Positions 7,798-17,554 of a DNA stretch of 62,694 bases are shown piece after piece (position 1 is the first letter of the stretch; each line of letters opens with the position of its first letter). The position numbers and the translations under genes are program-made. The stretch covers positions 1-62,694 of the forward strand of contig DJVJ01000042.1 of the NCBI GenBank assembly GCA_002441135.1, given 5' to 3'. A model generated the notes under the pieces. It searched no databases. It saw nothing but the letters and a program-made list of their open reading frames with translations, and was not told the DNA's origin. Source of the stretch: Caryophanales bacterium UBA6259 (lineage in GTDB: Bacteria > Bacillota > Bacilli > Tepidibacillales > Tepidibacillaceae).

Positions 7798-9333
7798 ATG
7801 ACTCGGCCAAAACCATTGGCATTGATTATTTTAGACGGATTTGGTTTGCGTGATGAAGTTAAGGCAAATGCGGTAGCACAAGCAAATAAGCCTAACTTTG
7901 AACGGTATTGGACCCAATTTCCGCATACAAAATTAGGGGCAAGTGGATTATCTGTTGGCTTACCTGATGGTCAAATGGGGAACTCAGAAGTGGGTCATTT
8001 AAACCTTGGCGCAGGTCGAATTGTCTATCAGGAATTGACTCGTGTTACAAAATCTATTCAAGAGGGTAGTTTTTTTGAAAACGAGGCCTTTTTAGGTGCT
8101 ATTCACCATGCGAAAAAAAATAATAAAAAGTTACATTTATATGGATTACTTTCCGATGGTGGAGTTCATAGCCATATAAATCATCTATATGCTTTATTAG
8201 AGTTAGCAAAAAAAGAACAGGTCAATCAAGTGTTTGTTCACGCATTTTTAGATGGACGTGATGTTGCTCCAGATAGTGCAATTGAGTATATTAGACAGCT
8301 ACAAGAAAAAATGAATGAGCTTGGGATTGGGCGTCTAGCCACCGTACAAGGACGCTATTATTCCATGGACCGTGATAAGCGCTGGGAACGCACAGAAAAA
8401 GCGTATCGTGCAATGGTATATGGCGATGGACCACATTATACAGATCCAATTAAAGCGATACGTGAGTCATATGAAAAGAGCATTTTTGATGAATTCGTTA
8501 TGCCTACGGTAATTGTGGATGAAGAAGATCAACCTGTAGGTAAAATTGAGTCACAGGATGCGATCATTTTCTTTAACTTTAGACCTGACCGTGCAATTCA
8601 AATTTCACAGGTATTTACCAACAAAGAATTTCTTGGGTTTGACCGTGGAAAAGATTTCCCTAAAGATGTATACTATGTATGTTTGACACATTTCAGTGAA
8701 AGTGTTGATGGATATGTTGCCTATAAGCCAACTAATCTAGATGACACCTTTGGAGAAATAATCAGTCGAAATGGTTTAAAGCAATTGCGAATTGCCGAAA
8801 CTGAAAAATATCCTCATGTTACTTACTTTTTTAGTGGTGGACGTGAAGCTGAATTAGAAGGGGAAACAAGAATTTTAATTCCTTCTCCTAAAGTAGCCAC
8901 TTATGATCTAAAACCAGAAATGAGTGCCTATGAACTTGCAGATGCAGCTGTCAAAGAAATTGAAGCAGAAAATCATGATGTGATTATCTTAAATTTTGCA
9001 AATCCAGATATGGTGGGTCATTCCGGTAAAATGGAGCCAACCATCAAGGCAATTGAGGCGGTTGATGAGAATCTTGGCCGTGTTGTCGATGCTATTTTAG
9101 CAAAAGGTGGAATTGCATTGATTACCGCTGATCACGGCAATGCAGATTATATGTTTGATGATGAAGGAAATCCAATTACTTCTCATAGTACAAATCCAGT
9201 TCCATTTATCATTACAAAAGAAGGAATTGTGCTTCGTTCAGGAGGAGTACTTGCAGATATTTCACCAACAATGCTTCAGTTCTTAGGAATTGAAAAGCCA
9301 AGAGAAATGACTGGAAATAAGCTAGTTAAATAA
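7798..9333 (+). CDS. gpmI: 2,3-bisphosphoglycerate-independent phosphoglycerate mutase
   Basis: Mn-dependent enzyme converting 3- to 2-phosphoglycerate through a phosphoserine. It has 511 residues from the ATG at 7798, chosen over the in-frame GTG at 7789 because AAGGAG (7782-7787) is only one base from that GTG. The alkaline-phosphatase-fold metal site begins with ILDGFG. The nucleophile Ser lies in GQMGNSEVGHLN near residue 62, and C-terminal metal ligands are in TADHGNAD and HSTNPVP. Mn dependence makes this class pH-sensitive in sporulating Bacilli, which is family knowledge. Fifth gene of the operon. Confidence 0.96.
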   Translation: MTRPKPLALIILDGFGLRDEVKANAVAQANKPNFERYWTQFPHTKLGASGLSVGLPDGQMGNSEVGHLNLGAGRIVYQELTRVTKSIQEGSFFENEAFLGAIHHAKKNNKKLHLYGLLSDGGVHSHINHLYALLELAKKEQVNQVFVHAFLDGRDVAPDSAIEYIRQLQEKMNELGIGRLATVQGRYYSMDRDKRWERTEKAYRAMVYGDGPHYTDPIKAIRESYEKSIFDEFVMPTVIVDEEDQPVGKIESQDAIIFFNFRPDRAIQISQVFTNKEFLGFDRGKDFPKDVYYVCLTHFSESVDGYVAYKPTNLDDTFGEIISRNGLKQLRIAETEKYPHVTYFFSGGREAELEGETRILIPSPKVATYDLKPEMSAYELADAAVKEIEAENHDVIILNFANPDMVGHSGKMEPTIKAIEAVDENLGRVVDAILAKGGIALITADHGNADYMFDDEGNPITSHSTNPVPFIITKEGIVLRSGGVLADISPTMLQFLGIEKPREMTGNKLVK

Positions 9334-9437
9334 GCTAGTTAAATAAGCCTAATTTACTTACTTAATAAGCTTTTACTACTTATGCTTTTTCACAAATAAA
9401 TATAAATTGTAGCAAAAAAGAAGGAGTGAATTTTGCA

Positions 9438-10724
9438 ATGACAATTATTGCAGACGTATACGCACGCGAGGTACTTGATTCTCGTGGTAATCCAACTGTA
9501 GAGGTAGAGGTTGTATTAGAATCTGGTGCAATGGGTAGAGCCATCGTTCCATCTGGAGCATCTACAGGTGCTCATGAAGCAATTGAATTAAGAGATGGAG
9601 ATAAAAGCCGTTTTCTAGGTAAAGGTGTTCTTAAGGCAGTAGAAAACGTAAATGACATTATCGCTCCTGAATTAATCGGTATGGATGCATTAGATCAAGT
9701 TGGAATTGATCAATACATGATCGATCTTGATGGAACACCAAATAAAGAAAAGCTAGGTGCAAATGCAATTCTTGGAGTTTCCATGGCTGTAGCAAGAGCA
9801 GCAGCAGATGAATTAGGAGTACCTCTATATGTTTATCTTGGTGGATTTAATGCAAAAACACTACCAGTTCCAATGATGAACATCTTAAATGGTGGTCAGC
9901 ATGCGGATAACAACGTAGATATTCAGGAATTTATGGTAATGCCTGTAGGAGCGGATAATTTCCGTGAAGCATTACGCATGGGTGCTGAGATTTTCCATAA
10001 TCTAAAATCCGTATTGAAGGATAAAAGTTTAAATACTGCAGTAGGTGATGAAGGTGGTTTCGCGCCAAACCTTTCTTCTAATGAAGAAGCAATCACTACA
10101 ATTTTAGAAGCAATCAAAAAAGCAGGCTACACTCCTGGTGAAGATGTATTTATCGCTTTAGATGTTGCTTCCACTGAGATTTATCAGGATGGAAAATACA
10201 ATCTTGAAGGTGAAGGAGTAGTTAAAACTACTGACGAAATGATTGACTTCTATGAGGAGTTAATTAATAAATACCCTATCATTTCTATTGAAGATGGATT
10301 AGCAGAAGATGACTGGGAAGGTTGGAAAAAACTAACTGACCGTTTAGGTAAAAAGGTTCAACTTGTTGGTGATGATTTATTCGTAACTAATACTGAACGT
10401 TTAAGCCGTGGAATTGAAAATTCTACTGCAAATTCTATCTTAATTAAAGTAAATCAAATTGGTACATTAACTGAAACCTTTGATGCAATTGAAATGGCTA
10501 AGCGTGCTGGTTATACTGCTGTTATCTCTCACCGTTCTGGTGAAACAGAAGATTCCACTATTGCTGATATTGCAGTAGCTACAAATGCTGGTCAAATTAA
10601 AACTGGAGCACCATCTCGTACTGACCGTGTTGCAAAGTACAATCAATTACTTCGTATCGAAGATGAGCTTGCATATATTGGCCTATATGGTGGTAAAAAA
10701 GCATTCTATAATTTAAAATTTTAA
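9438..10724 (+). CDS. eno: Enolase
   Basis: Dehydrates 2-phosphoglycerate to phosphoenolpyruvate with Mg. It has 428 residues from the ATG at 9438, which sits 11 bases after AAGGAG; the in-frame GTG at 9426 overlaps that ribosome site. Visible motifs are REVLDSRGNPTVE, the loop SGASTGAHEA, metal ligands in VGDEGGFAP and SIEDGL, and the catalytic segment LIKVNQIGT and SHRSGETED. Last gene of the glycolytic operon, followed by a strong terminator. Confidence 0.97.
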   Translation: MTIIADVYAREVLDSRGNPTVEVEVVLESGAMGRAIVPSGASTGAHEAIELRDGDKSRFLGKGVLKAVENVNDIIAPELIGMDALDQVGIDQYMIDLDGTPNKEKLGANAILGVSMAVARAAADELGVPLYVYLGGFNAKTLPVPMMNILNGGQHADNNVDIQEFMVMPVGADNFREALRMGAEIFHNLKSVLKDKSLNTAVGDEGGFAPNLSSNEEAITTILEAIKKAGYTPGEDVFIALDVASTEIYQDGKYNLEGEGVVKTTDEMIDFYEELINKYPIISIEDGLAEDDWEGWKKLTDRLGKKVQLVGDDLFVTNTERLSRGIENSTANSILIKVNQIGTLTETFDAIEMAKRAGYTAVISHRSGETEDSTIADIAVATNAGQIKTGAPSRTDRVAKYNQLLRIEDELAYIGLYGGKKAFYNLKF

Positions 10725-10767
10725 TTAAAAAAATAAGTTGTATTAAGAAACTAAGATAATAACATAT

Positions 10768-10806
10768 AAAAAAGTTGGTGGCTTTTGATGAGTCACCAAC
10801 TTTTTT
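10768..10806 (+). terminator. Terminator of the glycolytic operon
   Basis: A 13-bp A/T-flanked stem with GTTGGTG (10774-10780) against CACCAAC (10794-10800), followed by T6. It may also serve the facing small gene. Confidence 0.85.
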
Positions 10807-10849
10807 GCTTTTTTAATTGAGTCTTTGGATTTTTTACATCTTTTTGTAT

Positions 10850-11089
10850 TTAAGATAGTGGATTATAATCCTGCTGATTGTTTGCCTCATCTTGAATTTC
10901 ACTACGGAAACCATTGATAGCTGCTGCGCGTTTTTGATTTTTTTCTTCAATTTGTGCTTGATCTTTAGCAGACATTTCTCCATTATGAGCCTTTAGATAG
11001 TCCTTTGCTTCCCGATAATTCTCTTGTGTATCATGAATTAGTTGCTGTAGCTTTTCTACATTATCTGCACGATTATCTGGCTTTGCCAA
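10850..11089 (-). CDS. tlp: Small acid-soluble spore protein Tlp
   Basis: Small (79 aa) acidic, helical spore-core protein of the Tlp family; it begins AKPDNRADNVEKLQ and has the family features TQENYREAKDYL and FRSEIQDEAN. I choose the TTG at 11089 as start because GGGAGG lies about 9 bases upstream; a GTG at 11098 overlaps that site. In Bacillus such genes are transcribed in the forespore. The presence of Tlp supports a spore-forming host. Confidence 0.85.
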   Translation of the reverse strand: MAKPDNRADNVEKLQQLIHDTQENYREAKDYLKAHNGEMSAKDQAQIEEKNQKRAAAINGFRSEIQDEANNQQDYNPLS

Positions 11090-11174
11090 AACTAACACCT
11101 CCCTTTACTGAGTTTAGTTTGTGCAAAGCTGAAATTTTTATAGTGATATATATTTGGAAAACATTTAGCCCTCT

Positions 11175-11369
11175 TTAGCTATCATATTTTTTCATTGTAT
11201 CTACAGTAGACTCTTCAATATATCCGCTTTCTTTATTCGTAACATAGCCACCTGCTAGGCCTTCATTTACCATTCGATCCTCATCCATAAAATAATTATC
11301 TTTTCCTTCATACAGTGAATCTTTTTGATTCATCTTTTTTTCTTCACTCATTAATGTTTTCTTTGCCAC
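11175..11369 (-). CDS. Small DUF4025/YozQ-like protein
   Basis: A 64-residue hydrophilic protein starting at GTG 11369 with AAAGGAGG upstream. The C-terminal half (NEGLAGGYVTNKESGYIEES and then TVD) resembles the short DUF4025 family of Bacilli, which has a Gly-Leu core followed by a Y-x-E-G-T-x-D motif. No enzymatic motif is present. The neighbour tlp suggests a spore or stationary-phase protein, but that is inference and the family call is tentative. Confidence 0.5.
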   Translation of the reverse strand: MAKKTLMSEEKKMNQKDSLYEGKDNYFMDEDRMVNEGLAGGYVTNKESGYIEESTVDTMKKYDS

Positions 11370-11418
11370 GTTTAAGCCTCCTTTTGGTTTTAAATGAATC
11401 GTCCTTTTTTTATTGTGC

Positions 11419-11469
11419 ACAAAAAAAGTGAACCAGTATGCATTATTAAAATGCAATTGGTTCACTTTG
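11419..11469 (-). terminator. Terminator of the OppA-like gene
   Basis: On the minus strand an 11-bp stem (11469-11459 with 11436-11426), with an inner TGCATT/AATGCA helix, is followed by T7. It lies 35 bases beyond the stop codon of the peptide-binding protein. Confidence 0.8.
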
Positions 11470-11503
11470 ACTTCAACTTAACTTTATTTAACTTTATTTA
11501 GCT

Positions 11504-13111
11504 TTACTTACCTTCAATATATGTCCATTTCCAGCTGCTTTCTGCGCCAAAGTTATGGGAGATAAAATCCTTCACATAAGGCTTTGTTAGGCGAGCAGTA
11601 CCTTTAAAATAAATTGGTGCTATTCCAGCATCCTCTTGAACTAGGATTTTTTCAGCTTCTAACATTTGATCCATTCTAGCTTTAAAATCGTTGGTGGTTT
11701 TTCCAAAGTTAATGATTTCATCATATCGCGCATTGGAATACTTACCCTCGTTAAAAGTACCTCCACTTACAAATAAATCCATAAAGGTCATTGGATCCCA
11801 GTAGTCTGGTCCCCATCCTCCAAAGAATAAATCAAAGTCACCGGTTTTACGCTTTTCTTTTACTGCTGCTGCAGGTAAATTCTCAATAACAATATCTACA
11901 CCTAATTTACGGTACATATCTTTGATAAATTCAGAGCCTTTAACGCCAGTCTCTGTATCATAGCCTAAATATCTTAAAGCTGGTAATTTACTTAAACCAA
12001 GCTCAGCTAAACCTGCTTTTAAGAATTCTTCTGCCCTTTTCAAGTCTGTAGTTACTAACTCTCCATTTGCCTCGCGGAAGGTTTTTCCTTCAGGGCCTGG
12101 TAAAGCAGGAGGTACAAAACCATAGGCTGGTAAAGAACCATTATTTAGAATAATATTGACATAATTTTCACGATCGAAGCCGTAGGATAGGGCTTTACGG
12201 ATATTCGCATTTTGTAAAATATCTGTTTTTGTATTAAACATTAAATAGAAAATGGTTGGGTCTGGTTCACTAGTGTATTCTGCAGCATATTGTGGGTCGT
12301 CCTTATATGCATTAACATTATCACGAGATAAACCAACACGATCTAAATCCCCGGATAGATAAAGGTTTAATGCAGAGCTAGAATCTTTAATAATATCAAG
12401 AGTGATTTGCTCAAGCTTTACATTTCCTGCATCCCAATAATTTTCATTTTTCTCAAATACTAAACGTTGATCTTGGTCCCAAGCAACTACTTTAAATGGT
12501 CCACTAAATAACAAACTGTTGAGATCCTTACCAAAGCTTTCTCCAGCTTGTTCAACAAATTCTTGTTTTACTGGATAGTAAGTAGCAAAGGTTAACAGGC
12601 TCTCAAAATAAGGAGTCGGATTTTTTAATGTAATCACTAAAGTTTTATCGTCAGTAGCTTCTACCTTCTGAACATAATCGTCAATGATAAAGGCATAAAT
12701 AGAGGATAACTCCTCGCTAGTTGCTCTAGTAATGCCATATACGAAATCTTGTGCAGTAATTGGTGATCCATCACTCCATTTTGCCTCGCGGATGTTAAAT
12801 GTCCAAATTAAACCATCTTCAGACGTAGTTACCTTTTCTGCTAAGGCATTTTCATATTCTTGATTTTTGCCTACACGTAATAAACCTTCATATATATTGT
12901 TCATTACTTCAAATTCATAATTGTATTGACCTGCTTGAGGATCCAAAACAGGTTCATCTGTTATGTAATAATGTAATACTTGTTCTGATGGCCCAGCCTC
13001 ACCAGCATCTTTACCATCATTATCTGTTGCTCCGCCACAGCCAACTAGGCTTAAACCAATTAGCGAAATAATCATTACTAATGCGAAAATTTTTCTTGCT
13101 TTATGCATCAT
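11504..13111 (-). CDS. Oligopeptide ABC transporter substrate-binding lipoprotein (OppA/DppE-like)
   Basis: Extracytoplasmic solute receptor of the peptide/nickel class (SBP family 5), 535 residues from the ATG at 13111 (AAAGGAG 7 bases upstream). The N terminus is a lipoprotein signal with lipobox LVGC near residue 27, followed by a Gly/Asp-rich linker. Family features include the DEPVLDPQ start, SDGSPITAQDFVYG near 125 and the closing DWGP-like GGWGPDYWDPMTFMD. No permease or ATPase genes are adjacent, so it is an orphan receptor that probably feeds a transporter encoded elsewhere. Substrate specificity cannot be read from sequence. Confidence 0.9.
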   Translation of the reverse strand: MMHKARKIFALVMIISLIGLSLVGCGGATDNDGKDAGEAGPSEQVLHYYITDEPVLDPQAGQYNYEFEVMNNIYEGLLRVGKNQEYENALAEKVTTSEDGLIWTFNIREAKWSDGSPITAQDFVYGITRATSEELSSIYAFIIDDYVQKVEATDDKTLVITLKNPTPYFESLLTFATYYPVKQEFVEQAGESFGKDLNSLLFSGPFKVVAWDQDQRLVFEKNENYWDAGNVKLEQITLDIIKDSSSALNLYLSGDLDRVGLSRDNVNAYKDDPQYAAEYTSEPDPTIFYLMFNTKTDILQNANIRKALSYGFDRENYVNIILNNGSLPAYGFVPPALPGPEGKTFREANGELVTTDLKRAEEFLKAGLAELGLSKLPALRYLGYDTETGVKGSEFIKDMYRKLGVDIVIENLPAAAVKEKRKTGDFDLFFGGWGPDYWDPMTFMDLFVSGGTFNEGKYSNARYDEIINFGKTTNDFKARMDQMLEAEKILVQEDAGIAPIYFKGTARLTKPYVKDFISHNFGAESSWKWTYIEGK

Positions 13112-13246
13112 GATGTAACTCCTTTCAATTGTGTGTATTATTTGTAACATAAAAACTTGCATTTTAATTATACAATATTAAAAATGGAAATCAAGGATGA
13201 TTATGGATAGGGGAGATAGCTCTTGAGTTAGTATAAACAAATTAAA

Positions 13247-13271
13247 ATAAAAAAAACCCTAATTTGGGTTT
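13247..13271 (-). terminator. Terminator of the IclR-family gene
   Basis: Minus strand: AAACCC, a 6-base loop and GGGTTT followed by more than six T. Confidence 0.7.
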
Positions 13272-13331
13272 ATAGGATACAAATTATAGATAAGTTTTTC
13301 TATCGATAGAAAAATATATAAAAAACTAAAT

Positions 13332-14090
13332 TTAATGAATTAAATTGCTAAGTTGTGAAGCAACCTCCAGTAATTCTTTGATATTGTTGTTCATTTTTTC
13401 ATGTGTGAGTCGATTCACAGGACCAGATATAGAAATAGCTGCAATCAGTTTCTTACTTTTATTGAAGATAGGGACAGCGATTGAAGCAGCCCCCAATTCG
13501 CGTTCTTCAAAGCTAGTAGCAAACCCATTACTTCTTATCTCATTTATCATCTCTTCAAAGGAGACTCGATCAATCATCTGTTGTGCTTCTAGCTTATCCA
13601 TAATTGAACTTCTTTCAATAGGATTCTCAAAGGTAACTAATACCTTACTTGCAGCGCCAACATATAATGGCATCCTTGCCCCAATAGGAGCAACTCGACG
13701 AATTGGTTGTTCACTTTCAATCGCTTGAATACGAATTCTGTCTAATCCATCTCGAACGTAAAGACTGATGGTTTCATCCACTTCATTACGTAGCCTTTGC
13801 ATCTCAGGAAGAAATAAAATAGCGGGGTCATTAATTCCACTGAGATGATTCGACAATTCTAATATTCGATATCCAAGACGGTATTTTTCTGTTTCTGAAT
13901 TTTTAATAATAAATCCCTTTTGTTCTAGGGTTTGTAATAAACGGAATACCGTGCTTTTATGAAGGGAAACTTTTTTGGTTATTTGAGCAAGACCTAATTC
14001 AGAAGCTTCTGTAAAGCAAAGCAAAATGTCCAATGCCCTTTCAACTGCACGAACAGTATGCTTCTCTGAATTTTGATTTAAATCAACCAT
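13332..14090 (-). CDS. IclR-family transcriptional regulator
   Basis: A 252-residue regulator. The N-terminal winged helix-turn-helix covers residues 10-75 (RALDILLCFTEASELGLAQI, then LHKSTVFRLLQTLEQKGFI). The C-terminal GAF-like effector domain has RRVAPIGARMPLYVGAASKV and GAASIAVPIF. Members usually control small aromatic or organic-acid catabolism and often bind near their own promoter. Here it is divergent from aconitase and followed by an orphan peptide receptor, so the target is not obvious. Two copies of AACGTTTCA in the intergenic region are candidate contacts. No function beyond the family is claimed. Confidence 0.9.
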   Translation of the reverse strand: MVDLNQNSEKHTVRAVERALDILLCFTEASELGLAQITKKVSLHKSTVFRLLQTLEQKGFIIKNSETEKYRLGYRILELSNHLSGINDPAILFLPEMQRLRNEVDETISLYVRDGLDRIRIQAIESEQPIRRVAPIGARMPLYVGAASKVLVTFENPIERSSIMDKLEAQQMIDRVSFEEMINEIRSNGFATSFEERELGAASIAVPIFNKSKKLIAAISISGPVNRLTHEKMNNNIKELLEVASQLSNLIH

Positions 14091-14327
14091 TAAAGATTCC
14101 TCCTAATATGGATATGATAACGTTTCACGGTATGAATCATCGTTTTATTTAATAAGAATTATAATGGATGTAAAGGATTTGGTAAATAAAAAGATAAAAT
14201 AATATGAAAAAAGAGAAAAAAAAGATATATCGAAATTTATAAAAAATATGTATAATAGTATTGAAATTAAAAATAGCAACAACGTTTCATTAGGTGGAAC
14301 GGAGAAAAGAAAATGGGAGGGGAAAGT

Positions 14328-17036
14328 ATGGCAAGACAAGATTATTTTTCTGTCCGCAAAGAGTTGCAAGTTGGCGGTCAAAGCTATAAGTACTATTCTT
14401 TAAAAGATTTAGAGGAAAAAGGAATTGGACAAGTTTCTAAGCTACCATTCTCCATTAAAGTACTGTTAGAGGCTGCAGTACGTCAGTATGACGGTAAAGG
14501 TATTACTGAGGAGCATGTTAAGCAATTAGCAAATTGGGATAAGGGAGTAGGGGCTGATAAAGAAGTTCCTTTTATTCCAGCTAGGATTGTACTACAAGAC
14601 TTTACTGGTGTTCCAGCAGTAGTAGATTTAGCAGCAATGCGTAAAGCAATGGCAGATGTTGGTGGAGACCCAGAAAAAATCAATCCATTAGTACCAGTAG
14701 ATCTTGTTATTGACCACTCCGTAATGGTTGATAAGTTTGGTTCTCCTGAAGCTTTTGAATATAACATGAAAGTTGAATTTGAGCGTAATGAAGAGCGTTA
14801 TAAGTTCTTACGTTGGGCACAGGATTCCTTTGATAACTTCCGTGCTGTACCACCAGCAACAGGAATTATCCACCAGGTTAACTTAGAGTACTTAGCTAAA
14901 GTTGCTTGGACAAAAGAAGTTGATGGAGAAGTAGAAGTATATCCAGATAGCTTAGTTGGAACTGACTCTCATACAACAATGATTGACGGTCTTGGTATCG
15001 TTGGTTGGGGTGTAGGTGGTATTGAGGCAGAAGCAGGAATGCTTGGACAGCCATTATATTTTGTTACTCCTGATGTTATTGGTTTTAAATTAACTGGTCA
15101 ATTACCAGAGGGTGCTACTGCAACTGACCTTGCGTTAACTGTAGTAGAAATCCTACGTAAAAAAGGTGTAGTTGGAAAGTTTGTTGAGTTCTATGGAGAT
15201 GGACTTAGCAATATCAGCTTAGCTGACCGTGCAACTGTTGCTAACATGGCTCCAGAGTATGGTGCTACAATGGGATTCTTCCCAGTAGATGCTGAGACAT
15301 TAAACTATTTAAGATTAACTGGTCGTGACGAAGAATTAATTTCTTTAGTTGAGACTTATTATAAAGAGCAAGGCTTATTCCGCGAAGATGGAATGGAGGC
15401 ACCTGTATTTACAAATACACTTGAATTAGATCTTTCTACTGTACAGCCTAGCTTAGCTGGTCCGAAGCGTCCACAAGACCGTGTTCTTCTAAAAGATATG
15501 AAGGATGCTTGGAACGAAGTTATTCGTAAGCCAATTGACAAAGCAGGTTTAGGTTTAACAGAAGAAGACCTTAATAAGAGTGTTGAGGTAGCTCATCCAA
15601 ATGGAGAAACAACTACCCTTAAGACAGGCGCAGTTGTAATTGCAGCAATTACAAGCTGTACAAATACTTCTAACCCAAGTGTTATGCTTGGTGCAGGATT
15701 AGTTGCAAAAAAAGCGGTAGAAAAAGGCTTGAAAAAACCAGCATATGTAAAGAGTTCCTTAGCTCCAGGATCAAGAGTAGTTAAAGACTATCTTGAGAGA
15801 GCAGGATTACAGGATTCTTTAGATGCTTTAGGTTTTAATATTATTGGTTATGGTTGTACTACTTGTATTGGTAACAGTGGTCCATTACCAGAAGAAGTGG
15901 GTAAAGCTGTTGATGAGAATGATTTAACGGTTGCTTCCGTATTATCTGGTAACAGAAACTTTGAAGGACGTGTACATGCACAAGTAAAAGCAAACTACTT
16001 AGCATCACCTCCATTAGTTGTTGCTTATGCATTAGCAGGTACTGTTGATATCGATCTTGCTAAGGATCCAATTGGTTATGATCAAGCAAATCAACCAGTT
16101 TACTTAAAAGACATTTGGCCAACAAATCAAGAAATTCAAGACGCAATCAAAAACTCCATGAGCCCAGATATGTTCCGTGAACAATATGGTTCTGTATTTA
16201 CAGCAAATGAGCGTTGGAACCAAATCGATGTGGCTAAAGGATTATTATATGATTGGGATGATAAGTCAACTTATATCCAAAACCCACCATTCTTTGAAGG
16301 CTTAAGCCCAGAGCCTGGTGATATTCAAGAAATCCCTGGCGCTCGTGTTCTTGCATTATTGGGAGATTCTGTAACTACAGACCATATCTCTCCAGCAGGT
16401 AACATTAAGAAGGATAGCCCAGCAGGAAAATACCTAACAGAGAATGGAGTTGCACAAGCGGACTTTAACTCTTTGGGTTCAAGACGTGGTAACCACGAAG
16501 TAATGATGAGAGGTACTTTTGCAAATATTCGTATTCGTAATCAAGTTGCTCCAGGAACTGAGGGTGGCGTTACAAAGTACCTACCAACTGGTGACGTAAT
16601 GCCAATTTATGATGCTGCAATGAAATATAAAGCGGATGGTACATCTTTAGTTGTTCTAGCAGGTAAAGAATATGGTACAGGTAGCTCCCGTGACTGGGCT
16701 GCAAAAGGTACTAACCTATTAGGAGTAAAAGCAGTTATCGCGGAAAGCTTTGAGAGAATTCACCGCAGTAACCTAGTAGGTATGGGAGTTCTTCCATTAC
16801 AGTTTGCTGAAGGCTTAAGCTGGAAAGCATTAAACATTGATGGAACTGAAACCTTTGATATCCTAGGAATAGACAATGATGTAAGACCTGGTCAATCCTT
16901 AAAGGTAAAAGTTACTCGCTTAGATGGTACTACATTCGAGTTTGATACAGTAGTTCGTTTAGATAGTGTTGTAGATATTGAATACTTCCGTAATGGTGGT
17001 ATCCTACAAACTGTATTACGTCAATTACGTCAGTAG
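14328..17036 (+). CDS. acnA: Aconitate hydratase A (aconitase/IRP1 type)
   Basis: [4Fe-4S] enzyme of the TCA cycle that isomerises citrate and isocitrate; Bacillus aconitase (CitB) also binds iron-responsive RNA when the cluster is lost. It has 902 residues from the ATG at 14328, chosen over an ATG at 14313 because GGGAGGGG lies between them at proper spacing. Cluster cysteines are seen in ITSCTNTSNPSV and YGCTTCIGNSG. The swivel domain has GKEYGTGSSRDWAAKG near 780. A TATAAT at 14251-14256 may be the -10 element. It is monocistronic with its own terminator. Confidence 0.97.
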   Translation: MARQDYFSVRKELQVGGQSYKYYSLKDLEEKGIGQVSKLPFSIKVLLEAAVRQYDGKGITEEHVKQLANWDKGVGADKEVPFIPARIVLQDFTGVPAVVDLAAMRKAMADVGGDPEKINPLVPVDLVIDHSVMVDKFGSPEAFEYNMKVEFERNEERYKFLRWAQDSFDNFRAVPPATGIIHQVNLEYLAKVAWTKEVDGEVEVYPDSLVGTDSHTTMIDGLGIVGWGVGGIEAEAGMLGQPLYFVTPDVIGFKLTGQLPEGATATDLALTVVEILRKKGVVGKFVEFYGDGLSNISLADRATVANMAPEYGATMGFFPVDAETLNYLRLTGRDEELISLVETYYKEQGLFREDGMEAPVFTNTLELDLSTVQPSLAGPKRPQDRVLLKDMKDAWNEVIRKPIDKAGLGLTEEDLNKSVEVAHPNGETTTLKTGAVVIAAITSCTNTSNPSVMLGAGLVAKKAVEKGLKKPAYVKSSLAPGSRVVKDYLERAGLQDSLDALGFNIIGYGCTTCIGNSGPLPEEVGKAVDENDLTVASVLSGNRNFEGRVHAQVKANYLASPPLVVAYALAGTVDIDLAKDPIGYDQANQPVYLKDIWPTNQEIQDAIKNSMSPDMFREQYGSVFTANERWNQIDVAKGLLYDWDDKSTYIQNPPFFEGLSPEPGDIQEIPGARVLALLGDSVTTDHISPAGNIKKDSPAGKYLTENGVAQADFNSLGSRRGNHEVMMRGTFANIRIRNQVAPGTEGGVTKYLPTGDVMPIYDAAMKYKADGTSLVVLAGKEYGTGSSRDWAAKGTNLLGVKAVIAESFERIHRSNLVGMGVLPLQFAEGLSWKALNIDGTETFDILGIDNDVRPGQSLKVKVTRLDGTTFEFDTVVRLDSVVDIEYFRNGGILQTVLRQLRQ

Positions 17037-17073
17037 TATAAATAAAAAAGATTCAATATTAAGCCCTTTAACT

Positions 17074-17130
17074 AGCCATAATTACCCTTCCATCAGCTTA
17101 TGGAAGGGTAAGGTATGGCTTTTATATTTT
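17074..17130 (+). terminator. Terminator after aconitase
   Basis: An 11-bp stem (17083-17093 with 17100-17110), extended by AGCCAT/ATGGCT outside, then a T-rich tail. Confidence 0.8.
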
Positions 17131-17212
17131 TGTAAATAATATAAAACTTGAAGTTTTCTTGATTTTATGGTAAATTACCTATGTTGAGCATGTCCTCAAG
17201 GAGGTGTAGTTT

Positions 17213-17449
17213 GTGACTATTTTATTTAAAATTTTATTAGTAATTGTATCTTTAGGTCTTATTGCTACTGTTTTATTACAATCCGGTAAAAGCGCAGGAT
17301 TATCAGGAAGCATTACAGGTGGAGCTGAGCAATTGTTTGGTAAATCCAAAGCAAGAGGAATGGAAGCATTACTTGAAAAAGTTACTGTTGGTTTAGCAGT
17401 AAGCTTTATCATTCTTTCAGTTATTGTTGCTTACTTAGTAAAGGGCTAA
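17213..17449 (+). CDS. secG: Preprotein translocase subunit SecG
   Basis: Small accessory membrane subunit of the SecYEG channel. It has 78 residues with two transmembrane helices (about 3-20 and 56-75) joined by a cytoplasmic loop with the conserved LLQSGKSAGLSGSITGGAEQLFG segment. The start is GTG at 17213 with AAGGAGG upstream. The order secG, esterase, rnr, smpB, ssrA is the conserved Bacillus neighbourhood. Confidence 0.95.
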   Translation: MTILFKILLVIVSLGLIATVLLQSGKSAGLSGSITGGAEQLFGKSKARGMEALLEKVTVGLAVSFIILSVIVAYLVKG

Positions 17450-17483
17450 AATTTAAAAATGTAAAATTATGGACATAATAACG

Positions 17484-17516
17484 AACAGCAAGGTTTATTC
17501 TTGCTGTTTTTTCTTT
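17484..17516 (+). terminator. Terminator after secG
   Basis: AACAGCAAG (17484-17492) pairs with CTTGCTGTT (17500-17508), followed by a T-rich run. The esterase operon therefore probably has its own promoter or depends on readthrough. Confidence 0.75.
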
Positions 17517-17554
17517 TATCTGGCGTGAATAACAACTAATTTGGAAGTGATATA

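Noticed and set aside
13345..13728. 127-codon frame antisense to the IclR gene
   Set aside because: Complement of a well-supported regulator; no start signals and no recognisable product.
14110..14137. cre-like sequence around AACGTTTCA upstream of aconitase
   Set aside because: The CG core lacks the required spacing to the half-sites; treated only as a repeated 9-mer.
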